From contig VXAA01005613.1 in NCBI GenBank assembly GCA_013399115.1, positions 988,252 through 1,052,251 on the forward strand: a stretch of 64,000 bases of DNA, given 5' to 3'. Of this stretch, positions 48,827-61,740 are shown piece by piece (within the stretch, counting starts at the first letter, position 1; each line of letters begins with the position of its first letter). The notes under the pieces were generated by a model. It made no database searches. It had not been told where the DNA came from and was given only the letters and a program-made list of their open reading frames with translations. The DNA comes from Anseranas semipalmata (taxonomy: Eukaryota; Chordata; Aves; Anseriformes; Anseranatidae). Both the position numbers and the translations under genes were made by a program.

Positions 48827-48847
48827 CATTGCCTTTCACAGGCAATG
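48827..48847. repeat. 8-bp inverted repeat, short hairpin
   Basis: CATTGCCT and AGGCAATG flank a five-base loop TTCAC. The stem is perfect but too short for a microRNA precursor. Confidence 0.6.
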
Positions 48848-50997
48848 TGTGTTCTTTTCAAATTTAAACTTCATGTGTGTACTTAGACTGCATTAGACAC
48901 AGCCTTTGAAATTGTATTTATATAACACTATACTTTATGTCCGAGCTAATTCATAGGAATTATGTCCTGTCAATATGAAATGAATGATGTGCCTAAATTT
49001 ATCAGCTATTTGTTTTGCTGGCTTGTCAGGAGTGCTCAAAGCATGATGCAGGGGAGCAGCAAGAGTATGGGACGGGCTTTGCTGGCAGGATGGCAACGTG
49101 GGAGGAAAGAGAGGAGGGGCACATCTAATGCGGGTAAACTGGGAGAACCAAGGAATTGAGGAGACAGGGAATGTGGGCGTTTATAGGATATTACATACGC
49201 ATCCTACAGACAAAAAAGCTTGTGTAGGTAGTGAAGTCAGGTGTCTGTGTGCTGAAACTATTGTGCAAAGTGGTATTCTGGCACTGTTGCCTTTGCTCTC
49301 TGGAGCATGAACAATGTAGGGTGCCTTGGGGAGCATTTCAAACACTTGCAGATACCTCAGCTTCTTTTTTATAAAGCATTGTCGGTTTGTAATCTAACTT
49401 CACCCAGTAGCTCTTGTGATGCAATTAAATGATCACCAAATTAATATCTGAGACACCAAGAATTATGCAGAATTCCTAATTTATCTCTTCAAAGAAAATA
49501 TGCTCCCTTTTTATTATAGAAAGCATAAGCAATAAAGGATAAAACATTGGGCTTTCCCCAAACCTGGACATTTTCCAGAATGCTTTCAACATTAAAGTCT
49601 GAAAAAGCAAAAAGGAATGGATATTTTTTCTCCAATAGAAGTGTACTAGCTCTGTCAAGGAGATGGCTCAGCAGAACATCGTCATTGACAGACATTGCTG
49701 AATCCAACATTGCTGCCGGGGGATGTACATGTTAGATTTAAAAGTGAAACATACAGTTATCGCTAGCTTTGAAATGATGCTCGTTGCCTTTCAAAAGCAT
49801 TATTTAAATAAATGTTAATAATTTTTACACAACACAGACAAGATTTTCCAAAATTACTAAAAACTTTGAGGGTTTTCCTATTTGTTCTCCTTCATTCATG
49901 ACACTGCCAGAAGACCTTGAATTCCAGAAAGTGATAAGTTTCTAAAAATTATTTTTGTATAAGGTGTTCTCAGGGTGGACAGTCCAGAATGAAATGACCA
50001 AAGTCACTATAACTTTGGAAAACTCAAATCTACAGTCTTTAATTTTTTGGCATACCAACTGCAAAAAATATCTATAAAAACCTTATGGACAGTATATGAA
50101 CTTGTTATTGCAGAGTGGCTCACTTTAGAGATTCATAATGGTCAATTCTAGTTGGACTTTCCCACACATAAGCAAGACTTTCAAATAATTTAATTTTCCT
50201 AGTGTTTAAATGGACAACAAAGGGAATTTACAGTTTGAATACCACCTCCATCTATATTAAACCAGTTTGATCTGGTTCAGTAGTGTAGTTTGAAATCTCA
50301 GGAGGTCTTTGGACATAATACATTAAACAAAAGACCTCTGCAGCAGATAAAGTGGGGTGGGTGACACAGAAAACACAGATCCTGACCAAGTGATCGAGAG
50401 AGATCAGAGAGCCAGAAGCTTCTTGTACAATTTGTCTTACCAAGTGCCAGCACAAGGGGGTGCTTTGAAACAAGCAATACTTAACTAAGCTATCAAGGAA
50501 AAGCTATAGGTTTAAGTATAATTAATATGTGCATAAGCTTTCTGGTATTTCGGTGCTATTTTCTTTGTTCTGCTCCTGTGGACAAATACAGAATACTTAT
50601 CTTGAAGACACTGTCATGAATCACTACATGTGTTGGTGATTCTACAAGGCTCTTAAAGACAAATCTATTGGAGGGGATCTGCTGAGGTAGCGTAGTTAGT
50701 AAGTCAAGTTTTGAATTAGTCTGATCGATCCAATCCAAACAGGGTATGCTCTAGGACTTAACTCAGAAATGCAGGAGTGGAATAAAAGGAAATTGCAGTG
50801 AACATGGAATGCATGGCTTTCTCCTGAGCAATAGTAGGGCACTGAAAAGAATAAACTCCAGGATTGTGTTGATAATGGAGACATTTTTGGTACCAATACT
50901 GCATCCTTCATTCATGTTGAACATCAGTCAGACATCTAAGCAGCTAAAGAAATTGTGAGGTTTTTCTCAATGTGTTGCTTCCTACCATTAAGGTCAG

Positions 50998-51410
50998 GCT
51001 GTGTTGTGTGCATATTGTCGGTCATCTGACGCATCTGTAGCCATTCCATACATAAGGCAGCTGTGGTGCACTGACATTACCATTTCAATTTGGACTTAAG
51101 AGTGGATTGATAAGGCAGATCTCCCGATCATCCCCACTTGCCATGCCTGAACTCATGGTGTGCGCGGTGTGGGAGGGCAAGATGGAACTAGTGGGAATAT
51201 ATGCTCCCAGAGCTGCCCTAATGGTGCTCCAAACTGCAAAAGACACTCAGCCAGTGGAGCAAACCTAGTCTGAAGCATTACTCCATGAAGTTCGGAGCGT
51301 GGTGCTGGGTGCTCGGGACCGACTGCTTCACTCTGCAGATTTGCTTTTATTGTACTGCACTAAATATAGCTTGTGTCCCAACCCGTCATTAAATCTTGTT
51401 CCACTGAACA
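50998..51410 (+). mobile_element. Candidate solo LTR (low confidence)
   Basis: A compositionally distinct block that could be a solo long terminal repeat: it starts near tgtgttgtgtgc and ends in tgaaca. A TATA-like ctaaatatag lies near 51.36 kb and an ATTAAA signal (51388-51393) sits about 20 bases before the end, the usual promoter and polyadenylation layout. No convincing target-site duplication and no known family were recognised. There is no coding sequence. Confidence 0.3.
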
Positions 51411-53440
51411 CACTAGATTCAAAGGAAAAGATATTTTACTGAGTTACTCGATTTAAGAGCTAGAAATCATGCCCTTTATGTAAAGATATCTTTGCTTAGC
51501 CTTACACAAAATGCTTGCAGAGGTACAGGCCTTGGGTCTAAAACTGACATTCCCATCAGACGATCTAAAATTATCAAATGCCTCAGAGGACATTTGACTT
51601 CAGAGGAAAGACAGTAGAGGGAAGTCACAAAATGTGTAACAGAATCAAAGTGGTGCAGTCTGTAAAAGAGAATAAATTCCTTCATCCTAATAATTTTCCT
51701 CCCTTTCTGTGTGTAATGTCACAGGAAATTTCATTAACTTAAAAAAGAATCCAAAGAGAGGGAAGGTCAAGAAAGAAATGAAGAGAGGAGCTGAATTATA
51801 AAGTGAAGACTTCCATACCAAGAATGCTGTCCAGCGACAACTCCCAATTAAGCAATTAAGCAGCCCCATTTAAACTGTGATAGTAAAGGACTATCAGATG
51901 ATGGCAGATTCTATATTATTGTACAAAGGAGGCCCACGGCATGTTGCAACTGATAAATATTAATAATCTATGTTTCAGAGGGAGCATGATACTTAACAGG
52001 AAGATGTAACTGTCACATAGTTGTATGTGAAGTGCATCACATTAAGCTAAATCTCTGGTAGCCTGAACGTGAGAGCTGTGGCAGTTTTTATTTATTAAAC
52101 TGGAGTTTTATCTTAGCTTTTTTGCACTTACAGCTTCCAATGAGGTAGCAAAAATAATATATAGTCATATTCAGACTTTCTGTATAGCAACTCCCCAGGG
52201 TCCACATTCTGGGAACCAATTTGACTTTCATTAGACGTTACTTAAAATAAAAGAAAATGTACTAAGAGCAAGGACCCAGGTAATAGATACCATGATGCAT
52301 AGCAGAAGGAATACAAAGGTGATCAATGCAAAGAAAAGGAAATGCTGATACATGGTAGAACGACTTGTAAAGGAGGCAGAGAAAAACTGCAAATACATAC
52401 TTAAAAATACTGATAAATTAAATGCTAACCTTCGGGCTTATACAGCTACATTTCCTCCCCCAACACTCTTATATATGAAACCTGCTTTAACAGCATGTTT
52501 GCAAAACCCTATTTTCACTTTCTTACATTTATCTCAGATTTTTTTATGTGGTTCAAGTTAATGGCTTTGACCCATCACTGGAAGGAACCTTTACTCAATA
52601 TCTTAACAATTACTCTCATGCTGCATTTCCCCTCCCCTATTTTTTGAGCAATGTGCTGTTGCATAATACTGTCTCTGTGAATAGTTTATGGAAGTTACTG
52701 AGGCTTTAACTGAACTAAGAGATGTGTGTTTTGACAGTGAAAGTTCCCTGTGTGCAAAATAGTTTGTGAAAGTGCACTGCTTGCATGGGTTTCACCCACT
52801 GAATATACTGCTGCCTATAGCTTCTTTGTTAGATTTCTCATTTGAAATTATTCCAACTTTGTATGGTTGAACATTCATATCTTTGCAAATAAACTGACAT
52901 TGAATTTAGCAGTAATCCTAGATATTGCTACAAATTTAGCTGAGGAGGTTAGGCCACTCAAGAACCTGATGTACCTACTGCATGCCCCCAAAGCTGGAAT
53001 TCAAAATGCATAAAATGACTAAAATATTTACCTGAAGGTGAACCCACACCTACTATTGGAATTTGCACATCACTTGTGTTTATCATCGTTAGTATTCATT
53101 CACCTTTTAGCATGCATGGTAGTTGTGGTAAAACACATTTACGCAACAGTGTATCTTCTTTCTGCAGAGCAGAACTATTTCTGTCTCTGTTGCTCTCCCT
53201 CTGCCCCTCTTTCCTACATATTTTGCTCCCTCTCTCCCTCAGCTCCTCACTGCTCGGTCTCATCAGCTCCTCTGCTCCTCTTCCCTCGAGATACATGACT
53301 GAGAAGGCAAGACCAGGGAGTCTCACTCATCCTGAGACAGGATGGTGAGGCAGTGAAGCTGCTGAGATGTCTCCTTCTCGAAGGAAGTACCTCAGAGAGA
53401 TCACAAGGGCTTTCAAGCTCAAGTGTCAGGTTTCATCTGA

Positions 53441-53915
53441 ATGAATACTAGAACAAAACCAGCTCCTCTGTTAACCAGCCTATCCCCTCTCAAACTTAAA
53501 GTGAAACAGAATAAAAGCAAAAGAGAGTTAAAGCAGATTTCCCCTCTGCTGGCTGTATTGCTGCTGGTCTGGGCCACTGTCTCAGGCTGGCCTTCAACTC
53601 AGCCACAATTGGACACAGTCCCTGGGAGCCACGACATGGTGCTGCCACCTCTCCTCTCATCCTCCCACAGCTCCCAGCCCTCCCACCTGCTACTGCCTCC
53701 CCCTTCCTTGGGCAGATACAGCCATTTTGCACATCACCCTCCACATGAGAGCCGTATCCCCACTGCTTCCAACACGTCCCCCCCAGTTGGCATGCAGTGG
53801 CCCAGAGGAGAAAGCAGCAGCCTGGCTCCCTGCTGCACAGCATGTCCCTTGTGAAGGGCTGCAACGCTGGCCAGTGACAAATAAAACAGCCTCCCCTGTC
53901 CAGCAAAATCTCTAG
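53441..53915 (+). other. GC-rich island with AATAAA near its plus-strand end
   Basis: Sequence here is markedly richer in G and C than the flanking intron, with many CCTCCC and CAGCTCC runs. It opens frames of 136-137 codons on both strands, mainly because AT-rich stop codons are rare. Near the right edge AATAAA (53880-53885) is followed by a GC-rich cctcccctgtccag. It could be the 3' part of a noncoding transcript or an unrecognised repeat. No protein domain is visible in either long frame. Confidence 0.35.
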
Positions 53916-55249
53916 GTCTCTTACTACAGAAAATGGAGTAGGGAAAGGAAAAACCTTGGTGGAAGATGCTTGCTAATCAAGTGGATAGTATTTTTGGACT
54001 GATGCTTCCTATCAGTTCATTATATCTGCTGCCATAAAGCTTTTAACATAAAATAAATGAATTCAGGCTCTAGATAATTGCCAGAGAAAGCAGTGAACAC
54101 ACTGAGCAGCTGGGGAAGATGAAGAAAGCTGGAGCCTCGAACCGGACCTGGAAGCCAGACAGGTTTGCTGAAGGCTTTCCAAAAACTGTGTATGTACCAA
54201 CACCAGCTGAGGCCAAATACTTTCCTGAGAAGGCACAAAACAACTCATGGGGCTAGTATTCAACACTGACAAACAAATCTGCAGAAGCTTGAGATGACTG
54301 TTTTCCATCATGTGGACAATGCCATTTTGTGGTTAAAGAGCATTTCACTTTTCCTGTGACACACATTGCTTGTTGCACTTCAAATTTTGATTGATAGTTT
54401 GAGGGAAAAGAACAGTAAAAACAAAAGTCATGCAATTGCCTTTGACTTCAAACTGAAATTTGCAAACGGACAAAATACTCCAGTCATATCAATCTCAGGA
54501 CTCAGAAATCAAGAGAATAAGACTCAAAAGTAATGAAATTGATGGAAAAATTCAATTATGCTTATGTGTATTTGATTTTCTTAGCTGATTTCATTCATTG
54601 CATGCAATGAACACTGTTTTTGTTTCATTTTCCTTCATGGTTTTTGAGCACTTGGGAATGTATTTGTGTCACATTTTCAAGGCTTTCCCTGCAAATATGA
54701 GGACCAGGATTTGATTTCATTTTTTCAAAAGAGGAATCACATTTCTTGCGTACCAAAATTAGTCATGCATAGTACATGTTGAATGTTAGAAGTTTCAAAA
54801 TTAGATAAAAAATCCATTGCCAACAAAGGAAATGCTATACAGGTATAATGTCCTTTAAAAAAAGAACTGATTTATGATTTCTGACAACATGAAATTATAG
54901 AAACTATCTGTCTTTATGCCAATGGTCTGTTAACACATACAAACTTAACGTAGGATGTTATTACATGCAGGTTTAAAGGAGAACAGCTACAACTAAAAGA
55001 ATTGACAACCATTGGAGTTATACACTAAGTTCCAACTGAAAGTAATTACCAGTTTTATTCCTTACTGAGATTTAATATTCATTTAGAAGGTCACAAATAA
55101 AAATGGCTCAGATATGGCATTTTTCATCAGTAGATCACGAAGTGTCTTATAAATGAGTTAGGTAATAGTATGTGAACTACAGAGATGCAGACACTAAGAC
55201 ACAGAGAATAAAATGACTTTGGTTAGCATCACACAGAAGACACCGTGGG

Positions 55250-55870
55250 TGCCTCAATCTACATTATTGACTAGTGTGGCGCACAGGGAACAACAGGGGC
55301 TTCATTTGCTGCGTGTTTCCCAGGACCACATGTCCCTGCTCCAGCAGTGGTGTTCACGTCAGCGGCAGTGCCTAGGCCTGCACCTGACAAGTGTGGGGAT
55401 CTATGTGCTGGAGGATGCCACGTGCACACTGCAAGAGGGGCACACCAGACAGTGGCCTTGGGGCGCAGCATCAGCCTCGGGAAGCACCTCAAGCACCACC
55501 TTGGAGCGCATGGCTCCCAGCTCTCTAGAGGCAACACAAACTCACACCTACAAGGAAGCCCTCCAGCACACTAAATCACTAGTGCCTAGCGCCGTGTGTG
55601 ACACCAGAGGTGCTCTGTCTCTGCTCCAGGCCCTCAAAGCTGCAATCATTCCAGCACGTCTCACTGGCATGTCAGCTCCTCAGGCACCTGGAGCTTGACT
55701 GCACTGTTAGGGCACCTCTTCCACTTTGCTTCTTCCCAAGCAGCAAGCCAGAGGACTGCTTCCAGGTTTTCTGCATGGCTGTTCCATACAAAACAGTGAA
55801 GCTGCTGGAAAGAAGGGGACGTGGCACTTCCTACCTGTGTGTGGAGCAGCTCCTGCCAGCAGGGTGATTA
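55250..55870. other. GC-rich island of unknown origin
   Basis: About 600 bp of GC-rich sequence is set in AT-rich intron, with abrupt composition changes at both edges. The longest frame (plus strand, 161 codons, 55213-55698) is compositionally biased and has no domain I recognise. Several frames are open at once, which points to base composition rather than coding. It could be a retro-inserted sequence, an LTR, or an intronic regulatory island. Confidence 0.4.
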
Positions 55871-57237
55871 CTGTCCCATGGGGAGCGCAATGACATAAAA
55901 TTATTCTAGGCTTGCACGGTGTCTGAGACCTTAAAACTCAATTTTGTTTATAACTATAGAGCTGTAGCATAAACAAAGAGACTGAAGTTTCATTTGTCAT
56001 GATGTGCTACTTTGATAGTATTTTTCCATTTCTTATTTAAAGCTTTAGAAACAATAATTTTTTTTCCTGACTCCTGCCATTTTATTACCCAGCCAGCAAT
56101 CGTGTGTCCAGAATCCATATACTCAGACAAAGCACCAAAGTATGGGACAGCAAGGGGTAAACAGCTTTTACTCACTTCTCATCCATAACAAACTGATGAA
56201 TTTACCCATTGAAACAATCCTCCTGTTCCTCAGCTTTGTCGACATTTCAGATTTTCATTTGTCACCTTATTAAGATTCCCTTCCCAAGGTTGATGCTGAA
56301 GTTCTCAGTGAAATTTACTAGCTTTCCATGTGAAGTAAGAATCAAATGTCAAAATGCAAAGTATTTCTAACTTGTAAATAATCAAACTCTTTCTGTTTAT
56401 AAAAAGTATGACACCATTTCCCTGAGGACATGATCTTTTGCCTCTATCCATTACATAGCCTCGTAGAGCCGCTTTATTGACTTTCAACAGATGCTAAGAA
56501 GGTTCATATATCTGCTTTTATCAAGCCCTTGAACAGGCCTGGCATGAACCTATTTTTTCCCTTCTGATATACAAGATCAAGACAGGTTAAAAAGACTCAT
56601 CTACAGCGTAGAAGGTTCTACCTATATATATATATGCATTATATCTGCCATCCACTTATGGAAGAAACACATGCATTCTGCAGTCAAGAATCAGGGAAAC
56701 ATTTTATTTCTAAATTTGATTAACACTTTCAGATATAAAAGCCTTTGCTGTTGTTTTTCTTTTTTCTTTTTTAATCACTTCAAGAGGAAAGCATTTGCAT
56801 ACTTAAGCACGATTAGTGAGAAAGGCTAATTTCTAATAGGTTTGGGAACTTCTTCATATCTTCATTGTCCAGACGATTAAAAAAAATTAATTTCATACCT
56901 GTAGTAGTGAATAATAAATTATAAACAATCAAGAAGCAAACCAAAAGCAATCTCCTTCTTCCAGACAGAATTAAAGCTTTGTTTTTAAATATATTTTTTC
57001 CTGTATGTTAGGCCAATTGCAGTATGTAAGCAGTAATTGCTAGTATGAGAAACCATATTTTTTTCTGTGACAGGAATGTATCTATAAAAGCATATTTCTT
57101 TTGCTGGGCAATACTGTATACCCAATGTGATGAACTGAATGCCTGCATTTCTTGATCTGTTATTTTAAATGTACAGATATAACTTTGAACAAGATTCTTT
57201 CATTAAATATTATCATTATTAATAGACACTCATTTGT

Positions 57238-57560
57238 GTGTGGGTAGTGCCTAAAGGCACCGACTCAGAAGAAGTGCCTCACAAGATTAGACACTGCACA
57301 CAGATGAAATAAAAAGGAAGTTTGGCCTGAGAGGCTTTGCAGCGTAAGGTCCCAAGTCTGTGGAGGGTACGTGGGCACCTTGGTCCAACCAATGGCTCAC
57401 AAGGGCCAGGCCCTTATCCACACATCAGCTTACAGGAATGCACCAGGCTTGTACACTACCAGATACAGTCCATCCAAGCACATCACCCAGCACACCGTTG
57501 TGCACAGACGTTGCTAAATAAATCCTTTTATTATCTCAATGAGATCCTCCTAGGATCCTA
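57238..57560 (+). mobile_element. Candidate LTR or retro-element fragment (low confidence)
   Basis: A GC-richer block begins near tgtgggtagtgcctaaaggc. It carries AATAAA (57517-57522) followed by a T-rich stretch and cctaggatcctaca near the end, a layout reminiscent of an LTR 3' half. It lies 200 bp from the CR1 tail. No duplication or family match was seen, so it is only a candidate. Confidence 0.25.
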
Positions 57561-57764
57561 CAACATTAATGCCCTCTTTCTTGAGGGCACCCAGCCAGCC
57601 AGCCTTGCACCTCCATAGCTTCCCATTGGTTATGGCCAAGACTGGGCCCTGAACAAATGGCACTGAAAACCAAGAGACCCTCTTTGGCTGGGACCCGCCA
57701 AAATGAGTGCCTGAGCTGGCTGCATTCTTGAGGCAATAGCAGTTAGCACCAGACAAACCATGTT

Positions 57765-58020
57765 CCATAGAATCATAGAATATCCTGAGTTAGAAGGGAC
57801 CCACAAGGATCATTGAGTCCAACTCTGCACAGGACCACCCAAAAATCAGACCATGTGTTTGAGAGCGTTGTCCAAATGCGTCTTGAACTCTGTCAGGCTC
57901 GGTGCTGTGACCACTTCCCTGGGGAGCCTGTTCCAGTGCCTGACCACCCTCTCGGTGAAGAACCTTTTCCTGATATCCAGCCTAAACCTCCCCTGTTGCA
58001 GCTTCATGCTGTTAAGGGAC
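57765..58020 (-). mobile_element. CR1 LINE, 5'-truncated 3' end (avian type)
   Basis: The left edge reads ccatagaatcatagaat, the complement of the octamer-repeat tail that ends avian CR1 elements. Moving right, the complement reads as the conserved CR1 3' region: the GGACTCAATGATCCTTGTGG block, the TGGTCTGATTTTTGGGTGGT block, the CTGGAACAGGCTCCCCAGGG block, and AGGAAAAGGTTCTTCACCGA. Identity to the family as I know it is high, so the copy is relatively young. CR1 is a non-LTR retrotransposon that copies itself by target-primed reverse transcription and usually leaves 5'-truncated copies. Homology stops near 58020, so only about 256 bp remain and no coding capacity survives. The right boundary is approximate. 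Confidence 0.95.
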
Positions 58021-59379
58021 ACGTTTCAACTGTGACCCTTTCTGGTCTTCCAGATCAAGCTCCAAATCAAGACAGAAATTGTACCCCAGGCTCTCAGGCA
58101 ACTATGAAAACAGTTGGCAGAGTGCAGCTTGTAATACGAATGTCCCAAATAAAAATACAGTACTTTCAATAACTCTTCCACACAGTCTAGTCTGTGACCT
58201 CCACTCCTTCCCAGAAGGCATTTCCAGCACTTGGGCTCCTGAGGCACTTCAGGAGTAGGCTCACATTAGAACTGATTTTGGAGACAATCCAAGACCGGTA
58301 CTATTCCACACTCTGGCTGGCTCTGCTCATGCCGGTGGGACTAAGTGAGGCTGGTTGTGGCTGTGCGTCTGATCTTTCCATGGGACAAGGTTGTGCAGGG
58401 TATACGGGACGGCATTCCTGGCAGGCACCTCTGTCATTGGCGAGGCACTGTGCTCAGCTCAGCAACGGGCAGAGAGCAAACCAGTCATGCTGCAGGTGTC
58501 TTGGGACTGTTGTGTGGGTGACACGGCATTGTGGGATGAAGGGCAGTTAGGTGAGATATTCTGGAGTGAATAGCCTGTCAGACTGCCTGAGCATGTGTGT
58601 CCTGGAGGTCTGAACGGTTCCAAGCTTTCCCCATGCATCCTTGCTAGAATGTTTTCACGATCTCTATCTATTAGGCAGTGTTGCTGGTCAGGATATTTGT
58701 ACCAGCTTTGGAAATCTGAAGGGAGCTGGTTCCAACAGCCCAGCCATCCCAAGCCTTGGGATGACAAGGGAGAGCTGTTGCCACTGCACTCCTCACCTGT
58801 GCCTCGACAAGCACCACAAAAGATAACTCCACTCAGTCCTTCCTGGCTGAGCCAAACTTCACAAGAAAAAACTTCTGACATGAATATGCACAACAGCTTT
58901 TGCAGAAGTCTGTTCTACCAGCCCATGCCTGTCAATATGAAGATGTGTATCAGAAGATATTATGAAGATACAGTTTGGTGGAATCTGTATGTTATTAGAC
59001 ACTTATACAGCTAATACAAAAAGAAAAAAGGTTGTTTGATTTCATTATTCACTGACTGTATACAACTCAAGTCTATTAGGTAAAATGTTTTCACCTGCTA
59101 TTCAAAAAAATTGTAGGCTTTGATCTTTCTTTTTAAATGTTCAGTTTTATTTTAAAAGGCTGAAGCAAAGAATCTAAATATGGGTTGTGCACCTGACTAC
59201 TATTTCGACCTCCTTTATTCTGCAAAAAGCTATCAAGGCTGCAACCCACATATTAGGAGTGGCCTCCGTAGGAAGAAATCTATTTTTGAGATACGGTTAA
59301 GGTTAATAGCCACATTGCTTTTCTTTTTCAGAAGCTCATTTAGCAGCACTATTATGATGAGGATGATGATGATTGATTA

Positions 59380-59575
59380 CTAGCTTCTGCCTTTTTGCTC
59401 AAAAAGCACCATTCCTGATTGGCTAACTAGCAATGCGGTAATGGTCATTACCTTTGTTGCAGGAACCACTGCCAAAGTGATAAATAGATTTGGTTTACAT
59501 TAGCTACCAGCCTAAAAGCATCATTTGACCTCATTAATAGCTCTAATCAAATCTGGAGTTATGTTCCCTAAGAAA
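59380..59575. promoter_or_regulatory. Candidate conserved noncoding element
   Basis: A low-repeat stretch with gattggctaactag (an inverted CCAAT core) and several TAAT/ATTA motifs spread over 200 bp. No repeat family or open frame explains it. The call rests on motif content only. Confidence 0.25.
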
Positions 59576-61740
59576 GAAGACTATCCTTTTTAGGACAGCA
59601 ACTCAGAGTCTTTTTTTCTGGTCTCCATAAGTACAGAAGTTGAAATTTTGTTCCACTGAGGTAAGGTCACAAATCTCTCCAAAATGCATTGTGTAAATGT
59701 TATACTGTCATTTTGCACTTACTTCTTCTTCTGTCTAGGACAAGTTAAAACTGTTGTTAGGAGGCTTTAAAAGCTACCCATAGCTGTTCTTTTTGCCAGG
59801 TCCAGGGAAGCTGTGTTTCTTGGAAAAGCGGTCAGTTTGCTGAAGGAAACAAGAGCACGACTTTTGTTTGTACTTGTTTGGAATTTCATGTTAGTGTGTT
59901 GAAATCTGCAGCAAAACCATATGGCCAGTGTATGGATTTAGTTCTTCAGGTCTGTGGAAGGAAAACGTAGCAGACTGCATTTTGATCTCTTAATACAGAT
60001 TTCCTTCATACTATCCGCAAATTGTTTCTCATATCCTTCATCTTTACTTCCGTAAAGTACAAGTAAAACACACCCATCACTGGTGCTAAGCTTCTGACTT
60101 TGCAATCTAGCAATGTTAGAAGTTATTAATTTAGCAAGCCTGGAATATGTTTTCTCTCATGTTGTGCTTCAGTCTTCTGCTAATTAGCCTGAATAATTAA
60201 TTCACACAAGCTCTAGTCAGTCCCTATATTCAGATAGGACATGAGTTTATGTTACAGCTGCAACCCAGAGTTGATAGTATTAGTTTAGGGGATAATGTGG
60301 ATCTGAGAGAAGTCTGGAAAGTACCGTTTTCTAAGCACACATACCATCCTGGAGGACAGCACAAAATGTTCTCATCCAGTGTGGATTAAAGCAGGCAGTT
60401 TGCCCAATGTTTATTTTGTCCTGTTAATATCATTGGCTATCAGCAAAAGCAACTACTATCAGTTTGTTTCTTAAGATAGCAACTCTCCCTAAAAATCTGA
60501 TCCAAGTACTTTTATCTGCCTTTTTTTTTTTTTAACTGGACTTAAAGTAGAGGTGAAGTATGACACTGCAAGCTTTGGCACAGAGGAGGAACCATAAAAA
60601 AGAAGACCCTTTTCATCAGCTTCTGTATTCTATTTGGTGATTGTTGCTTATTCTAAAATTTAGCAATGCTGAGAATGGGAACGAGAAAACTGTTCTCTCT
60701 CAGTGTTGCCTATATTCTGAATTATTTCCTAAACAATGCTGTGATTTCAACATAAGTTAAAAGTGCTGTCAACCATTATAGCTTCTGGCTTGATGAAGGA
60801 ATTTAATCTAAGTCTCTCCATTTCCTGGAGGAGCACTCCAGCTTTCAGATTAATATATAAGAAGTGGAGAGCTGTGCTACCAGCGTAGTATCAGAAGACT
60901 CAGCCTTGTTCCATTCCTACCCCTTATTTACCCCCAAAAAGGGTTGCAAGCATCTGTCCTTCGAAGGGGAATTTTCATCTCCCAGTGTTAAGTGGACAGA
61001 TGAACCAGTTGCTTCCCTGGGATGTCTGCTGAGGGTTTCAGGTGGAAACCCTCCATCTTAACTCCTGCATCTGGCTTGCTGCTGGACAGCCAGCCTGTGA
61101 GGCTTTTCATCGTTCTGAGACCCCTTGACTCCCACCTGTGCTGAGTTTGAAGTCCAGCCATATAATACTGAATGCGGGCTGCAAGCTGTTCTCAAATTAT
61201 GTCAGTCATTTTTTTTCCTGACAGAAATAAATAAATCCCCTCTCTCAGTACCAGAGTCCACCTTTGATTATCTGCACTAGGTGTCAGTTTTGCCTTACAC
61301 TGCTTAAATGAAAACCAGACACATTCTAGGCACTTACATCCCTTATGGGATCTAATTGAACAAGCTCCATTGACAGAATGAGCATCCTCTTCCTCTGTCT
61401 CCTTCTGTCCTATTGACACTGAGTGTGCTCAGCACAGATTGATCCTACGGGTACATCCAAGCCAGACTTTCTCCACTAAGTGAAGCATCCCTGTAAGGGC
61501 ATATTGAAAACTCAGTGCTGAAATGTTACCAGCTTCTATTCACTGGGAAGAAAACAGGAATCAGAACCTTACACCAGCTCTGTAAATCAATTATTCAACA
61601 TTCTTGTTTGACTTTTGCTTCAGTAAATGATCATCAGGGTCTGACGCAAAAGTTTTATATGAAACTTGGATCTATAGTCCTCTGGATGACGTGACTCCAT
61701 GTTCATTGTGTTTTATCTTTGAAGTGCTTTCTGAATGATT

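Noticed and set aside
53441..53906. Opposed 137- and 136-codon open frames
   Set aside because: Both strands are open over the same DNA, a sign of base composition. Neither translation shows a domain.
55488..55510. Possible REST/NRSE silencer site
   Set aside because: AGCACCACC and AGCGC half-motifs are present but their spacing is one base off the canonical element and the left edge mismatches.
55213..55698. 161-codon plus-strand open frame
   Set aside because: It sits in a GC-rich island where stops are rare in all frames. The translation is biased and featureless, so I list the island but not a gene.
58459..58893. 144-codon minus-strand open frame next to the CR1 copy
   Set aside because: It does not resemble CR1 reverse transcriptase or any protein I recognise, and the region is GC-rich with open frames on both strands.
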